Positions 16,200-26,225 of a stretch of DNA of 64,000 bases are shown piece by piece. The stretch covers positions 1-64,000 of the forward strand of contig CBDBED010000013.1 of NCBI GenBank assembly GCA_965204245.1, written 5' to 3'. Position 1 is the stretch's first letter, and each line of letters opens with the position of its first letter. The position numbers and the translations under genes are program-made. This DNA is from JAAXIE01 sp965204245. GTDB taxonomy: Bacteria; Chloroflexota; Dehalococcoidia; Lucifugimonadales; JAAXIE01. Under the pieces are notes generated by a model. That model made no database searches. It was not told where the DNA came from and saw only the letters and a list, made by a program, of their open reading frames with translations.

Positions 16200-18533
16200 A
16201 TGAACCTGACACGGCGAGACTTTCTGCGATGGGCCAGCCTCTCGGCAGTAGGGGCGGTGGCTTGTGGCGTTTTCCCTGAAAGGGAATTCGACCTGCAGAG
16301 TCCGGCGCGTCTGCCCGAAGACTTGGTGAGTGGTGAAGACAACTGGTATGCCACCCTGTGCGGCGGTTGCGCGGAGCAGGAAGGGATACTGGTGCGGGTG
16401 TACCAGGGACGGGCGAAGAAAGTGCAGGGGAATCCTGTGTATCCCACCAATACGGGAAAGCAGGGGCCCCGCTGCGAGGCCGGCCTGCAACACCTGTATC
16501 ACCCTGACCGCATAAAGACTCCGCTCCTGCGGGTGGGTTTGCGGGGAGAAGGCCGGTGGGCCACCACCAGTTGGGACGATGCACTCAACCGGGTGAAGGA
16601 CCAACTGCTTCTGCGACGTGCCGCCAACGATGACGACAACATGCTGATGGTGACCGAACCCCAGCGAGGGCAGCTTGGGACCGTCGCCTCCCGCTTTACC
16701 CAGGAATATGGCGGGCGGTATCTCACCTTTGCTTCCATGGAGAACACGAGCCTCAGCCGCGCGGTGAAGGACGTGTTCGGTGAGGACAGGCTGCCAACCT
16801 TCGATATTGCCAATGCCAAGTACCTGCTCTCCTTCGGGGCGGACTTCCTTTCCACATGGTTGGCCCCGACCCAGTTCGGGCGCGCCTACGGCCATTTCCG
16901 CAGCGGGGCAGGCCAAGATCGCGGGTACTTCGTCCATGCTGATTCCCGCTACTCAATGACGGCAGCGAATGCCGATGAGTGGTTGCCGGTCAGTCCCGGC
17001 ACTGAGGGAATCCTTGCGCTCAGCATTGCTTATGAAATCATGCGCAATGCCGAAGCTTGGGGCATTGATGCCGGCGTGGTGCAACGGATGACAGGCGGGG
17101 CTGGTTACGAGGCACTGGCAAGTTTCGCTCCCGACCAAGTGGCGGGCCCGGGCGGAGCTCTTTCGGTGGGCTTGCCTGATCCCCTGCGAGGGGAGGGCGC
17201 GGCCGATGTCATACGTCGTATCGCCCAGGAGTTTGCTGCCTCCCCAGCCAGCCTAGCCATTGGCGGCGGTTCTGCGGGAGCCCATACCAATGGGGCCTTC
17301 AACCTGAAGGCGATATTGGCCTTGAACTACTTGGTCGGTTCCGTCAACCGGTCGGGCGGCGTGGTCTTCAACCCTGCGCCGCCAGTGGATGGGTACATGG
17401 AAGCCCCCAGCCCGGCCACCATTGGCGATTGGCAGCGGGCTGCGGAAAACTTGCGCAACGGCAGCACCCGCATGCTGATGGTCCGCGGTGCCAATCTGGT
17501 GCACGGGCTTCCGGCCCAAGTGGGCTTCTCAAGCGCCATAGACAGAGACGACCTGTTCATCGTCTCATTCTCAGCGTTCCGTGATGAGACGACTGAAATG
17601 GCCGATATCGTCCTGCCTGACCGGTCGCCCATGGAAGACTGGGGCGACGACATACCCGAGCCCGGCATGGGGTACCAGACAATCGGTGTGCGCCAGCCGG
17701 TGGTGAACCCGCTGCCGGGGCTTGATCCCAGGAGCTTTGGCGACCTGATGCTCACCCTAGCCCAAGAGGTTGGGGTGGACCGCAATCTGCCTCACCCGAA
17801 CTTCCCGACCATGTTGCGGGCCAACTCCGACCAACTTTATGCTCTGAACCGTGGTTCCATCACGCAAGCCGACGCTGCCACTCCGGACGAGTTCTGGAGG
17901 TTGTTGCTCCGTAACGGCGGGTGGTGGGACACAGGGGCCACATCGAATGCTTCGGCTCCCCAAGCTCCCGACCTGGTCGCCATGGCTAGAGACCAAGGGA
18001 ATGCAGCCGCCCCTGTCACCCAAGGCACGGTAGGAGTGGACCATGTGTACAACTTGGTCCCCTTCTCCTCCAACGCGTTGCAGGACGGGCGTGACGCTCA
18101 CCTTCCATGGCTGCAGGCCCTGCCCGACCCCCTGACCACGGTCACATGGCAGACGTGGATTGAAATCAACCTGCAGGATGCCAAGAGGGAAGACCTCCGT
18201 CTCGGAGACGTGGTGGAACTGAATGTTGTGGGAGCCGATAGCGGTACGATATACGCCTTGGCCTACCCTCACCCGGCCATCCCGCCTGGGACTGTCGCGG
18301 TGCCATTGGGACAGGGCCACACGTCGCCATTGCAGTATTCCAATGGCAAGGGCTCAAATCCCTTGGCTTTCCTGCCGGTCAAGTATGACGACGAGACCCA
18401 AGCCTTGGCTTGGGCAGCCAACCGGGTGCGCATCCGGAAGTCCGGCGACAGAATGCGCATCCTGAAATTCGAGGCTAACGACGGGACCTACCAGACGTCG
18501 TATCATCGCATCGCGGAGGTCACCAACGGTTAG
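16200..18533 (+). CDS. actB1: Alternative complex III subunit B1, molybdopterin-oxidoreductase-like
   Basis: This 777-residue protein has a Tat signal (LTRRDFLRWASLSAVGAVACG) and the fold of the polysulfide/CISM catalytic subunit. The usual fourfold Cys cluster motif is eroded (CGGCAEQEG with a later CEAG). In characterised complexes ActB lacks molybdopterin and carries iron-sulfur clusters, so this protein is probably structural or electron-transferring, not catalytic. In Rhodothermus and Chloroflexus, B1 and B2 are fused; here they are two genes 30 bp apart. Confidence 0.88.
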   Translation: MNLTRRDFLRWASLSAVGAVACGVFPEREFDLQSPARLPEDLVSGEDNWYATLCGGCAEQEGILVRVYQGRAKKVQGNPVYPTNTGKQGPRCEAGLQHLYHPDRIKTPLLRVGLRGEGRWATTSWDDALNRVKDQLLLRRAANDDDNMLMVTEPQRGQLGTVASRFTQEYGGRYLTFASMENTSLSRAVKDVFGEDRLPTFDIANAKYLLSFGADFLSTWLAPTQFGRAYGHFRSGAGQDRGYFVHADSRYSMTAANADEWLPVSPGTEGILALSIAYEIMRNAEAWGIDAGVVQRMTGGAGYEALASFAPDQVAGPGGALSVGLPDPLRGEGAADVIRRIAQEFAASPASLAIGGGSAGAHTNGAFNLKAILALNYLVGSVNRSGGVVFNPAPPVDGYMEAPSPATIGDWQRAAENLRNGSTRMLMVRGANLVHGLPAQVGFSSAIDRDDLFIVSFSAFRDETTEMADIVLPDRSPMEDWGDDIPEPGMGYQTIGVRQPVVNPLPGLDPRSFGDLMLTLAQEVGVDRNLPHPNFPTMLRANSDQLYALNRGSITQADAATPDEFWRLLLRNGGWWDTGATSNASAPQAPDLVAMARDQGNAAAPVTQGTVGVDHVYNLVPFSSNALQDGRDAHLPWLQALPDPLTTVTWQTWIEINLQDAKREDLRLGDVVELNVVGADSGTIYALAYPHPAIPPGTVAVPLGQGHTSPLQYSNGKGSNPLAFLPVKYDDETQALAWAANRVRIRKSGDRMRILKFEANDGTYQTSYHRIAEVTNG

Positions 18534-18563
18534 GCGGCAATGCCGGCCGGAGAGGTATAGGCT

Positions 18564-19352
18564 ATGACTACGCCGAAAAAGGATCACAAGTGGGGGATGG
18601 TCGTAGACTTGGACAAGTGCACAGGGTGCCAAGCCTGCGTCATTGCGTGCCAATCGGAGAATAATCTCCCCATCAATGATGAGGAGATGTATGTCGAACG
18701 GCGGGCCCATGAGTGGATACGCATCGAGCGCTACTGGGAAGTGCCGTCCAAGTATGCTGATCATCCAGAGGATGCGCCCTTTGATGAAATGAAGGCGCGA
18801 TTCATACCCGTGCTGTGTCACCATTGCGACAACGCTCCCTGCGAGCCGGTCTGCCCGGTGTATGCCACGTACCACAACGATCAGGGCTTGAACGTGCAGG
18901 TGTACAACCGCTGCGTGGGCACCAGGTATTGCGCCAACAACTGCCCCTACAGCGTCCGGTTCTTCAATTACTGGAAGCCTGACTGGCCCGAGAGCCTGCG
19001 CAATCAACTCAACCCGGACGTTACGGTGCGGTTCCGGGGCATCATGGAGAAGTGCACCTTCTGCGTCCACCGGATACGCCGGGCGCAGCGGACGATTGAA
19101 GACCGCGGTGGACAGGACATCAGCGACGAGAATCTGGCGGAGAATAATCTCGCCCCTGCCTGCGTGACCGCTTGTCCCACCGAGGCCTTGGTGTTCGGCG
19201 ACCTGAAGGACGACGGCAGCAAGGTATCCAAGCTCAAGAATGATGACCGCCACTACCGGCTGCTGGAGCAGTTGGGCACCGAGCCCAGCCTGTACTACCT
19301 GAAGAAGATAGACTCCCACGCGGAAGAGAAGGGCGCCAACGGGCATGGCTAG
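18564..19352 (+). CDS. actB2: Alternative complex III subunit B2, four-cluster ferredoxin
   Basis: This 262-residue iron-sulfur protein of the PsrB/NrfC type has Cys motifs CTGCQACVIAC (about 19), CHHCDNAPCEPVC (about 86), CVGTRYCANNC (about 116) and CTFCVHR with CVTACPTEA near 200, enough for up to four clusters. It corresponds to the C-terminal half of fused ActB proteins. Its 3' end overlaps actC by 8 bp, indicating translational coupling. Confidence 0.9.
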   Translation: MTTPKKDHKWGMVVDLDKCTGCQACVIACQSENNLPINDEEMYVERRAHEWIRIERYWEVPSKYADHPEDAPFDEMKARFIPVLCHHCDNAPCEPVCPVYATYHNDQGLNVQVYNRCVGTRYCANNCPYSVRFFNYWKPDWPESLRNQLNPDVTVRFRGIMEKCTFCVHRIRRAQRTIEDRGGQDISDENLAENNLAPACVTACPTEALVFGDLKDDGSKVSKLKNDDRHYRLLEQLGTEPSLYYLKKIDSHAEEKGANGHG

Positions 19353-20784
19353 CAACGGCCATAACAACGGCCACGCCAATGGCCATGGCGCAGCTCATGG
19401 CTATGGCGTCATTGGGGGCGAGGCCACCGAGCAGGAGGTGACCCAGCAACTGGTGGGCCGCGTGTTCACTAGGTCGCAGGGGTTCATGCTGGCCCTCTTG
19501 GTGTTTGGCGGGCTCTTTATCCTGGGTATCGTGGCCTTTGCCATAAAGGCTGCCGACGGGTTCGACGACCGTTCAAACTGGGGCTATTACGTCGCCACTG
19601 TCTCGTTTCTGATAACGGTCTTTGGCTCGGCCCCGGTGGTGGCTATAGCATTCCGCATCACCAAGAACCATTTCAGGCGCGCAGCATCCCGTGCGTCTGA
19701 AATGTTCGCTTTGGTGGGGGTATTGAGCACACTGATGTTCATACCTCTCATCGCGCTGCTGCCCTCGTTTGAAGGCAGACGCTCCATCTGGTTCGAAGTG
19801 CCGATGCATGGGTCCCTGCCCGGATATGCGGACTTCGCGTCGGTCATTGTGCTGGTGGTCTGCGGACTGGCGCTTCTATTCGTATCTGCGCTGCCGGACA
19901 TGGCGGCAGTGAGTGGGCGCGGTGCCGGCCCGATACGGTCGCTGCTCTATTCGGGCTTGGTCAAACACTGGCGCGGCACTGAGAGGCAGTGGGCCATCCA
20001 CAAGGGACTGCTCGCCATCCTCGGCGCTCTCTATTTCATGATGCTCATCTTCGTCCACATGCTGGTGTCGGCGGACTTCTCGCTGGCAATGGTTCCCGGC
20101 TGGATTGATGCCATCATGCCGGCCCACCACGCACTGGCAGGACTGCAATCGGGTCTCGCTGCCGTGGTGGTGACCGCCTTCATCCTGCGGACTTGGTGCG
20201 GCTACCGCGAGTACATAGGCAGGGACTTCTTCTGGTCATGCAGCAAACTGTTGCTCGCCATGTCTCTCCTGTGGGGATACTTCTGGTTCGCGGAGTTCAA
20301 CACCTTCTGGTATGGGCGCAAGCCGGAGGAGCAGGCCAATATCAAGTTCCTGATGGTGGAAACGTATGCCCTGCCCTTCTACCTCAACCTGTTTGGCAAC
20401 TTCCTGATACCCTTCGGAATGTTGATATGGAACCATGTGAGGCGGTGCATAATCGGCCCGACCATCGCTGCGTGCTTCATCTTGGTGGGTACGCTGTTCA
20501 TGATGATTCGCTTCTATGTACCCGCATCCTCTATTGAGAACTTAGGGGTGCATTCCATCGTGCAGACGCAGGAAACCCATCCTGAGCAACTTGCGGCCAT
20601 CTGGCCGGGAGGCCTTGATATCCTGCTCATCCTTGGCGGTATCTCGGGCGCACTCCTCATATTCCTGCTGGGCACCCGGTTGCTGCCCGTGCTGTCGGTC
20701 TGGGAAATCAAAGAGGGGTTGCTCTACCAAGTGATGCGCCCTCTCATTCGTGGACGTTATCTTGTGCTTGGGAAGCCCGAATAG
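19345..20784 (+). CDS. actC: Alternative complex III NrfD-like membrane subunit C
   Basis: This 479-residue protein has about ten membrane helices of the NrfD/PsrC family, which forms the quinol-binding membrane part of the complex. The N-terminal about 20 residues are a His/Gly/Asn-rich hydrophilic leader (HNNGHANGHGAAHG), unusual and possibly metal-binding. Its position directly after B2 and its similarity to the next gene mark the pair as ActC and ActF; which is which is by order only. Confidence 0.85.
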   Translation: MASNGHNNGHANGHGAAHGYGVIGGEATEQEVTQQLVGRVFTRSQGFMLALLVFGGLFILGIVAFAIKAADGFDDRSNWGYYVATVSFLITVFGSAPVVAIAFRITKNHFRRAASRASEMFALVGVLSTLMFIPLIALLPSFEGRRSIWFEVPMHGSLPGYADFASVIVLVVCGLALLFVSALPDMAAVSGRGAGPIRSLLYSGLVKHWRGTERQWAIHKGLLAILGALYFMMLIFVHMLVSADFSLAMVPGWIDAIMPAHHALAGLQSGLAAVVVTAFILRTWCGYREYIGRDFFWSCSKLLLAMSLLWGYFWFAEFNTFWYGRKPEEQANIKFLMVETYALPFYLNLFGNFLIPFGMLIWNHVRRCIIGPTIAACFILVGTLFMMIRFYVPASSIENLGVHSIVQTQETHPEQLAAIWPGGLDILLILGGISGALLIFLLGTRLLPVLSVWEIKEGLLYQVMRPLIRGRYLVLGKPE

Positions 20785-20811
20785 AGAGCCGGGGAGACAG
20801 GTAGGAAAGAG

Positions 20812-22188
20812 ATGCAAGAAGGGCGACCCCTTAGCGATCCCCAGATAAACAGGGACCTGCTGCGTCCTCTGTTCGAACACCCCACGAAGTACTGGATACT
20901 GGTGGGCGTGTTGGGGTTGATCGTGCTGGGAGCCTGCGCTGCCACTGGCTTGATGTTCTGGGAAGGCCTGGGCATGACGGGACTGAACCGGCCCGTGATG
21001 TGGGGCTTCTTCATCACCAACTTCGTCTTCTGGATCGGCATCAGCCATGCTGGGGTGATGCTGTCGGCCATCCTCAGGCTGTCCAAGGCGGAATGGCGCC
21101 GTCCTGCGACGCGGGCTGCCGAGGTGCTTACCATCTTCTCGCTGATGACGGCGTTGATGATGCCCCTCATCCATACCGGCCGCCCATGGCGCATCCTTTA
21201 CTGGGCCTTTCCCTATGACTTGGCCCGTGGCATCTATCCCAACATCCGGTCTCCCTTGGTGTGGGACCCGGCTGCGGTGCTGACATACCTGAGTTGCAGC
21301 ACCATGTTCGTGTACGTCGCTCTGATTCCCGACCTTGCCGTCATACGGGACCGCAGCACGGGAACGCGACGGAAGATATATTCCATCCTGGCACTGGGGT
21401 GGAGAGGTAACCCCCGGCAGTGGAAGCTCCAGATAATCGCGGGCTTCCTGCTGTCAGCCCTGATACTGCCGGTGTTCGTCTCGGTGCACAGCATCGTGTC
21501 CTGGGACTTCGGCATGGCCATGTCCATGACTAGCTGGCACAACACCGTCTTCGCCCCCTATTTCGTGATTGGCGCAGTGCATTCCGGTGTATCCGCAGTG
21601 GTCATCGTCATGATTGTCATGCGCTGGATTTTCGATTGGAAGGACTATATCCGGCCCGAGCATTTCGATTCCCTAGCGCGACTGCTCATAGTCGTGGCCA
21701 CCGGGTGGTTCTTCTTCTTCACCCTGGAGTTCGTGTTCGGACTCTATGGGCAGGAGTCGGACGAAATCGCCATCAAGCACATGCTGGCGAGCGAGTGGCC
21801 TTGGAACATGTTGTTCATCGTGTTCATCGTGACAACATACTTCGTTCCTGTGGGCATGTGGCTCATCAAGAGCGTTAGACGCAACGCATGGTGGATGTTG
21901 CTCACGTGTGTGCTGGTCAATATCGGGATGTGGCTGGAGAGGCTGGTCCTCTTTATCCCTGCCATGTCCAAGAAACAGGTGCTGGAGTTCAACTGGACTG
22001 ACTACGCACCCAGTGCCATTGAAATCACCATCATTGGAGGCACCTTTGCCTTGGTGTCCATGCTGATGCTGATTTTCGCCAAGATATTCCCTCTGATACC
22101 CCTGTATGACATCAAAGAGGGAGAGGTCCTGAGAGACGAGATTCAAATTGGCCGCCGTTCCGTCCCGGCCGTGGTCCGCGAGGAGTGA
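20812..22188 (+). CDS. actF: Alternative complex III second NrfD-like membrane subunit
   Basis: This 458-residue polytopic protein is paralogous to the preceding one (shared FWIGISHAG, HTGRPWR and closing PLYDIKEGE segments). Complex III contains two such proteins, ActC and ActF. In described operons ActF usually comes last, whereas here the second NrfD-like gene directly follows actC, so the symbol is tentative. It is 27 bp downstream of actC on the same transcript. Confidence 0.75.
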   Translation: MQEGRPLSDPQINRDLLRPLFEHPTKYWILVGVLGLIVLGACAATGLMFWEGLGMTGLNRPVMWGFFITNFVFWIGISHAGVMLSAILRLSKAEWRRPATRAAEVLTIFSLMTALMMPLIHTGRPWRILYWAFPYDLARGIYPNIRSPLVWDPAAVLTYLSCSTMFVYVALIPDLAVIRDRSTGTRRKIYSILALGWRGNPRQWKLQIIAGFLLSALILPVFVSVHSIVSWDFGMAMSMTSWHNTVFAPYFVIGAVHSGVSAVVIVMIVMRWIFDWKDYIRPEHFDSLARLLIVVATGWFFFFTLEFVFGLYGQESDEIAIKHMLASEWPWNMLFIVFIVTTYFVPVGMWLIKSVRRNAWWMLLTCVLVNIGMWLERLVLFIPAMSKKQVLEFNWTDYAPSAIEITIIGGTFALVSMLMLIFAKIFPLIPLYDIKEGEVLRDEIQIGRRSVPAVVREE

Positions 22189-22217
22189 GGGGCCCAGCGC
22201 GCTCCAGGAGTTAAGAG

Positions 22218-22751
22218 ATGGCAAAGCAAGCAGTCTTAGGTTTGTACGAGAGTGCCGACACCGCCGCCGAGGCGGGCGATGGCTTGAAGGAGGCGGGCCT
22301 CAGCAATGAGGAGTTCGACTTCCTGACAGGCACGCCATACCCGGAAGGCGCCTTTGGAGAGAGGCATAGCAGACACCGGCTCTACGTGTTCCCCTTGGCC
22401 GGAGCGATATGCGGCCTCACCGCCGGCATACTGCTTACCTCCATGACCCAGTTGGCATACCCCTTGGTGACTGGCGGAAAGCCGATTCTCTCGCTGCCTC
22501 CTATGGCGATTATCAGTTATGAGGCAACGCTTCTGGGCGCAATCCTGTTCACGGTTATCGGCATCATCTTCGAGTCGCGGTTGCCCCGCCTCAAGCTGGG
22601 TTTGTACGACGACCGCATCACCGACGGCATGATCGGCGTGCTGGTGGAGTGCGAGGATGCCCAAGTCCCCCGGGTGGAGCAGGTGCTTACTCAAGCGGGC
22701 GCTCTTGAAGTTAAACGCGGAGAGGCTGACTCCCCGGGTGGTAATCGGTGA
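22218..22751 (+). CDS. actD: Alternative complex III subunit D (DUF3341)
   Basis: This 177-residue protein has a soluble N-terminal alpha/beta part (VLGLYESADTAAEAGDGLKEAG), two membrane helices (about 55-78 and 94-116) and a C-terminal ferredoxin-like half. This is the DUF3341/ActD layout. It stabilises the membrane part of the complex and carries no cofactors. It overlaps actE by 4 bp (GTGA). Confidence 0.85.
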   Translation: MAKQAVLGLYESADTAAEAGDGLKEAGLSNEEFDFLTGTPYPEGAFGERHSRHRLYVFPLAGAICGLTAGILLTSMTQLAYPLVTGGKPILSLPPMAIISYEATLLGAILFTVIGIIFESRLPRLKLGLYDDRITDGMIGVLVECEDAQVPRVEQVLTQAGALEVKRGEADSPGGNR

Positions 22752-23569
22752 TCAGCAGGGTGAGGCATATGCGCTTGCCGGGAATGCGTCTCCTGGCTGC
22801 CGGGGCTCTTGTGCTTGCGCTGGCGGCCTTTGGCTGCTCCTCTGGGTCCTACCCGGTGGACTTCTTCTACGAGATGCACTACCAAGAGTCATGGGGCTCC
22901 CAGGAGCCGCCACGTCTTTCCCCACCCGAGAGTGCGGTCGCGTGGTTCGGGCCTATTGAACCCTTGGGCGATGGGGCTCAGCTTTTCGCAGCCAACTGCG
23001 CCATGTGTCACGGTATGGACGGGCAAGGCGACGGCAATGTGCTGCGCATCATGGAGGCCAGCTACGATTACGTGCCCAAAGTGCCCCCGGACCTGACGGC
23101 AGTGCAGGAAAGCTTGTCCGACGAGACCATACTGGACTACATCACCAATGGAATCGTGGTGGAAGACCAGGTGACCGTGATGCCCGCGTTCAGGAAACTG
23201 CTCAGTCCCCACGAGATCGACTTGGTGCTTGGCCACGTTCGCACTTTGGAGCCCGTGTTTGACGCGGATGCGCCCCTCTTTATTCAGAAGGGATGCGGTG
23301 CCTGTCACGCTATTGAGGGCATGCCGGGGGCTGTGGGCAACGTCGGCCCGGATCTCAGTGATATAGGAACGGTCGCGGCCACCCGTGTTCCGGGTCAGAG
23401 TGCTGAAGAGTACATCAGGGAGTCCATATTGGACCCCAACGCTTTCGTCGTCCCCGACTGTCCCACCGGACCCTGTGGAATACCGACTCTGATGCCCATC
23501 GACATCAGCGGTACCATGGAAGAGGACGAATACCAAGAGTTGATTGAGTACCTGCTCACTCTGCAGTAG
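22748..23569 (+). CDS. actE: Alternative complex III subunit E, diheme lipoprotein cytochrome c
   Basis: This 273-residue protein has a lipoprotein signal (LALAAFGCSSG, lipid Cys about 30) and two CxxCH sites (CAMCH about 92 and CGACH about 184). Characterised ActE proteins are monoheme, so this looks like ActE fused to a second class I cytochrome domain, perhaps replacing a soluble carrier to the oxidase. No terminal oxidase genes follow in the window. A short inverted repeat (GGTCAGG-gcctaa-CCTGACC, 23620-23639) lies in the 93-bp gap before ccmH. Confidence 0.88.
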   Translation: MISRVRHMRLPGMRLLAAGALVLALAAFGCSSGSYPVDFFYEMHYQESWGSQEPPRLSPPESAVAWFGPIEPLGDGAQLFAANCAMCHGMDGQGDGNVLRIMEASYDYVPKVPPDLTAVQESLSDETILDYITNGIVVEDQVTVMPAFRKLLSPHEIDLVLGHVRTLEPVFDADAPLFIQKGCGACHAIEGMPGAVGNVGPDLSDIGTVAATRVPGQSAEEYIRESILDPNAFVVPDCPTGPCGIPTLMPIDISGTMEEDEYQELIEYLLTLQ

Positions 23570-23662
23570 AGTCTCACGACTTCCGATGGCTGGACAGCCC
23601 TGCTGCACGCAGGCACTATAAGGTCAGGGCCTAACCTGACCCCTTGAAATGGCTCTGCTGCG

Positions 23663-24211
23663 GTGAATCGAACGGTTAAATCAGTCACGGGCTTCCCGGT
23701 TATAGCCCTGACGCTTCTCCTGTTGTTTCTGGTCAGCACGTCGTGTAGTGGCGCCTCGCAGGATGCCCCACGCGTGTTGACGGAGGCCCAACTGGAAGCC
23801 GAGGCGCAATCTATCGACGAGAGCCTCATCTGCCCGTCCTGTCCCGGCAAGACCATCGGCCAAGCCCAGGTGGCGCAGGCCGCGCAAATGCGGCTCTTGG
23901 TACGAGAGAAACTCGCCGAGGGGTGGTCGCGCCAGCAAATACTGGACTACTTTGCCGAACGCTACGAGGGCGTGCTGGCAGAACCGCCCAAGGAGGGATT
24001 TACCTTGGTGGCGTGGGTGCTCCCATTGGTTGGCATAGTGGGTGCCGGGACTGCCCTCTATTTCGTGATTCGGGCAATGCGGCGCAGGTCAGAGCCGCAA
24101 CCTTCCGATGAAAGTTTGGAGAAATACATGGAACGGGTAGACCGCGACTTGGGGTATTCGTCGTCCCAATCCGGCCAGTCCATCCCTCCACCGGACGCAG
24201 GGGACGTATAG
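23663..24211 (+). CDS. ccmH: Cytochrome c maturation protein CcmH
   Basis: This 182-residue protein has an N-terminal signal/lipobox-like segment (LLLLFLVSTSCSG), the redox motif CPSCPGKTI at about 56 in place of the common LRCxxCQ, the family helix REKLAEGWSRQQILDYFAERYEGVL, and one membrane helix (about 112-135). CcmH keeps apocytochrome cysteines reduced and delivers apocytochrome to CcmF. The start is GTG at 23663. The gene is 3 bp upstream of ccmF. Confidence 0.88.
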   Translation: MNRTVKSVTGFPVIALTLLLLFLVSTSCSGASQDAPRVLTEAQLEAEAQSIDESLICPSCPGKTIGQAQVAQAAQMRLLVREKLAEGWSRQQILDYFAERYEGVLAEPPKEGFTLVAWVLPLVGIVGAGTALYFVIRAMRRRSEPQPSDESLEKYMERVDRDLGYSSSQSGQSIPPPDAGDV

Positions 24212-24214
24212 ACC

Positions 24215-26209
24215 ATGGCCGACCTAGGCTCTATCGCGCTGCTGTGCGCCTTCGCCCTTTCGTCCTACTCGGTCGTCGGCTCCCTGCTGGGTGCTTGGAA
24301 ACGCCTTCCTGCCCTTGTAGAGAGCGCCCGTCATGCCGTGTACTTGGCGGCCCTCTCATTGGTGGTGTCGACGGTGGGCCTCGTCGGAGCCTTTCTCGCC
24401 CACGATTTCGAGGTCTCATACGTCGCCCAGCACAGCAACCTGGCAATGCCACGCATCTACACATGGGTCGCATTTTATGCGGGCAATGAGGGTTCCCTGC
24501 TATTCATTGCCACGGTGCTGGCTCTCCTGTGCTCCTTGGCCGTGATGTGGTCTCCCGTCAAGCTGAAGGACTGCATGCCCCATGCCACTGCCGTGATGAT
24601 GCTCGTCCTCACCTTCTTCCTGTCAGTCACCACCATCATGGCCAACCCCTTCGACCGCCTCGATTTCATCCCGCCCGACGGTCAGGGCATCAACCCGTTG
24701 CTGGTCCATTTCGGCATGTTCATACACCCGCCCATGCTCATGTCGGGTCTGGTGGCGGTCAGCATCCCCTTCTCGCTGGGTGCGGGGGCCCTGCTGGCCG
24801 GCAAGTCGGCCGACGAATGGGTGGACGGCGGCCGGGTGTGGGGCATCATAGCTTGGGCAGTGCTGGGAATAGGGCTGCTTCTCGGATCATGGTGGGCCTA
24901 CACCATACTCGGTTGGGGCGGCTACTGGGCGTGGGACCCGGTGGAGAACGCCGCCCTCATGCCGTGGCTGGGTCTCACCGCCTTCATCCATTCCATCATG
25001 GTGCAGAAACGCCGTGGCATGTTCCGGATGTGGAACATCGCCCTCATCAATATCAGCTTTGTCCTCTCTCTGTTCGGGATGTTCATCAACCGGGGTGGCC
25101 CCGTGCCCTCCGTGCACTCATTCGGTGCCTCCGACTTGGGCTTTGTATTCCTGCTCTTCCTGGGCATCGGCTTGGTTGCACCCTTCATCCTGTTCCTGTG
25201 GCGTTACAGCAGCCTGAAGAGCGCCCAGAACTTGGAGAGCAGCCTGTCTCGCGAGGCAGCCTTCTTGGTGAACAACCTGATGTTGCTGGGCATCGCCTTT
25301 GTCACCATGTGGGGCGTCATATTCCCGCTCATTTCCGAGCTTTTCCAAGGCCAGACCATCACCGTGGGCGCCCCCTTCTACAACCAAGTGAACGGCCCCA
25401 TGATGCTGGCGCTGATATTCCTCATGGGGGTTGGGCCCTTCCTGCCTTGGCGAAGGGGCACCATTCGCAACCTCGTGCGAAACGTAGCCTTCCCGGCAGT
25501 GGCCGCGCTGGCAGTAGTCCTATTGCTGGCCCTGCTAGGGGTGGACAAAGCCTATGCCTTGGCGGGTTTCGGACTGTGCGCGTTTGTCACGTTCGGCATC
25601 CTGCTGGAATGGGGCCGTGGCACCCGTACCCGAATGAGGGCTGGGGACAACCCAGCCCAGGGATTCGTTCGCTTGATCGTCGGCAACCGCCCTCGGTATG
25701 GCGGCTACGTTGTACACCTCTCCATCGTGTTGGTGGCCTTGGGTGTGGTGGGCTCCTCCTTCTACGGCGTCCAGAAGGACGTGGTGCTCGCTCCCGGCGA
25801 GAGCACTTCCATCGAGAACTACGAAGTGGAGTTCCTGACAACCACAACCGAATTTTTCTCCGACCGCTCCGAGAGCCGTTTCTTCCTGTCCGCCTACCGT
25901 GATGGAGTTCCCCTGACCGGCTTGCAGGCAAGGCGCGACTTCTACCCCAGCTTTGAAATGTCCTCGACCCAAGCGGCAATACGTTCCACGCCAGTGGAAG
26001 ACCTGTACGTGGTGCCCAGTAGCCTGCAGGAAGATGGTAGTGCGGGCTTCCGGATATGGGTCAATCCGATGATATGGTGGATATGGGTGGCTGGGCCCGT
26101 GATGGTCCTGGGCACCATAATCGCCCTCTGGCCCCAGCGCGCTCCAGTCACCAGCACGGTGCGAACGCCCGCCAGTCGACGCCTGCCTGTACCCATAGGG
26201 TCCGACTGA
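24215..26209 (+). CDS. ccmF: Cytochrome c heme lyase subunit CcmF
   Basis: This 664-residue polytopic protein has the heme-handling WWD motif WGGYWAWDPVENA (about 229-241) and about 14-15 membrane helices. CcmF ligates heme to CxxCH motifs in system II-independent (system I) maturation. With seven or more heme sites in the upstream complex III genes, its co-location makes functional sense. The ccmABCDE genes are not in this window. Confidence 0.95.
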   Translation: MADLGSIALLCAFALSSYSVVGSLLGAWKRLPALVESARHAVYLAALSLVVSTVGLVGAFLAHDFEVSYVAQHSNLAMPRIYTWVAFYAGNEGSLLFIATVLALLCSLAVMWSPVKLKDCMPHATAVMMLVLTFFLSVTTIMANPFDRLDFIPPDGQGINPLLVHFGMFIHPPMLMSGLVAVSIPFSLGAGALLAGKSADEWVDGGRVWGIIAWAVLGIGLLLGSWWAYTILGWGGYWAWDPVENAALMPWLGLTAFIHSIMVQKRRGMFRMWNIALINISFVLSLFGMFINRGGPVPSVHSFGASDLGFVFLLFLGIGLVAPFILFLWRYSSLKSAQNLESSLSREAAFLVNNLMLLGIAFVTMWGVIFPLISELFQGQTITVGAPFYNQVNGPMMLALIFLMGVGPFLPWRRGTIRNLVRNVAFPAVAALAVVLLLALLGVDKAYALAGFGLCAFVTFGILLEWGRGTRTRMRAGDNPAQGFVRLIVGNRPRYGGYVVHLSIVLVALGVVGSSFYGVQKDVVLAPGESTSIENYEVEFLTTTTEFFSDRSESRFFLSAYRDGVPLTGLQARRDFYPSFEMSSTQAAIRSTPVEDLYVVPSSLQEDGSAGFRIWVNPMIWWIWVAGPVMVLGTIIALWPQRAPVTSTVRTPASRRLPVPIGSD

Positions 26210-26225
26210 GGTCACGGAGACGCTC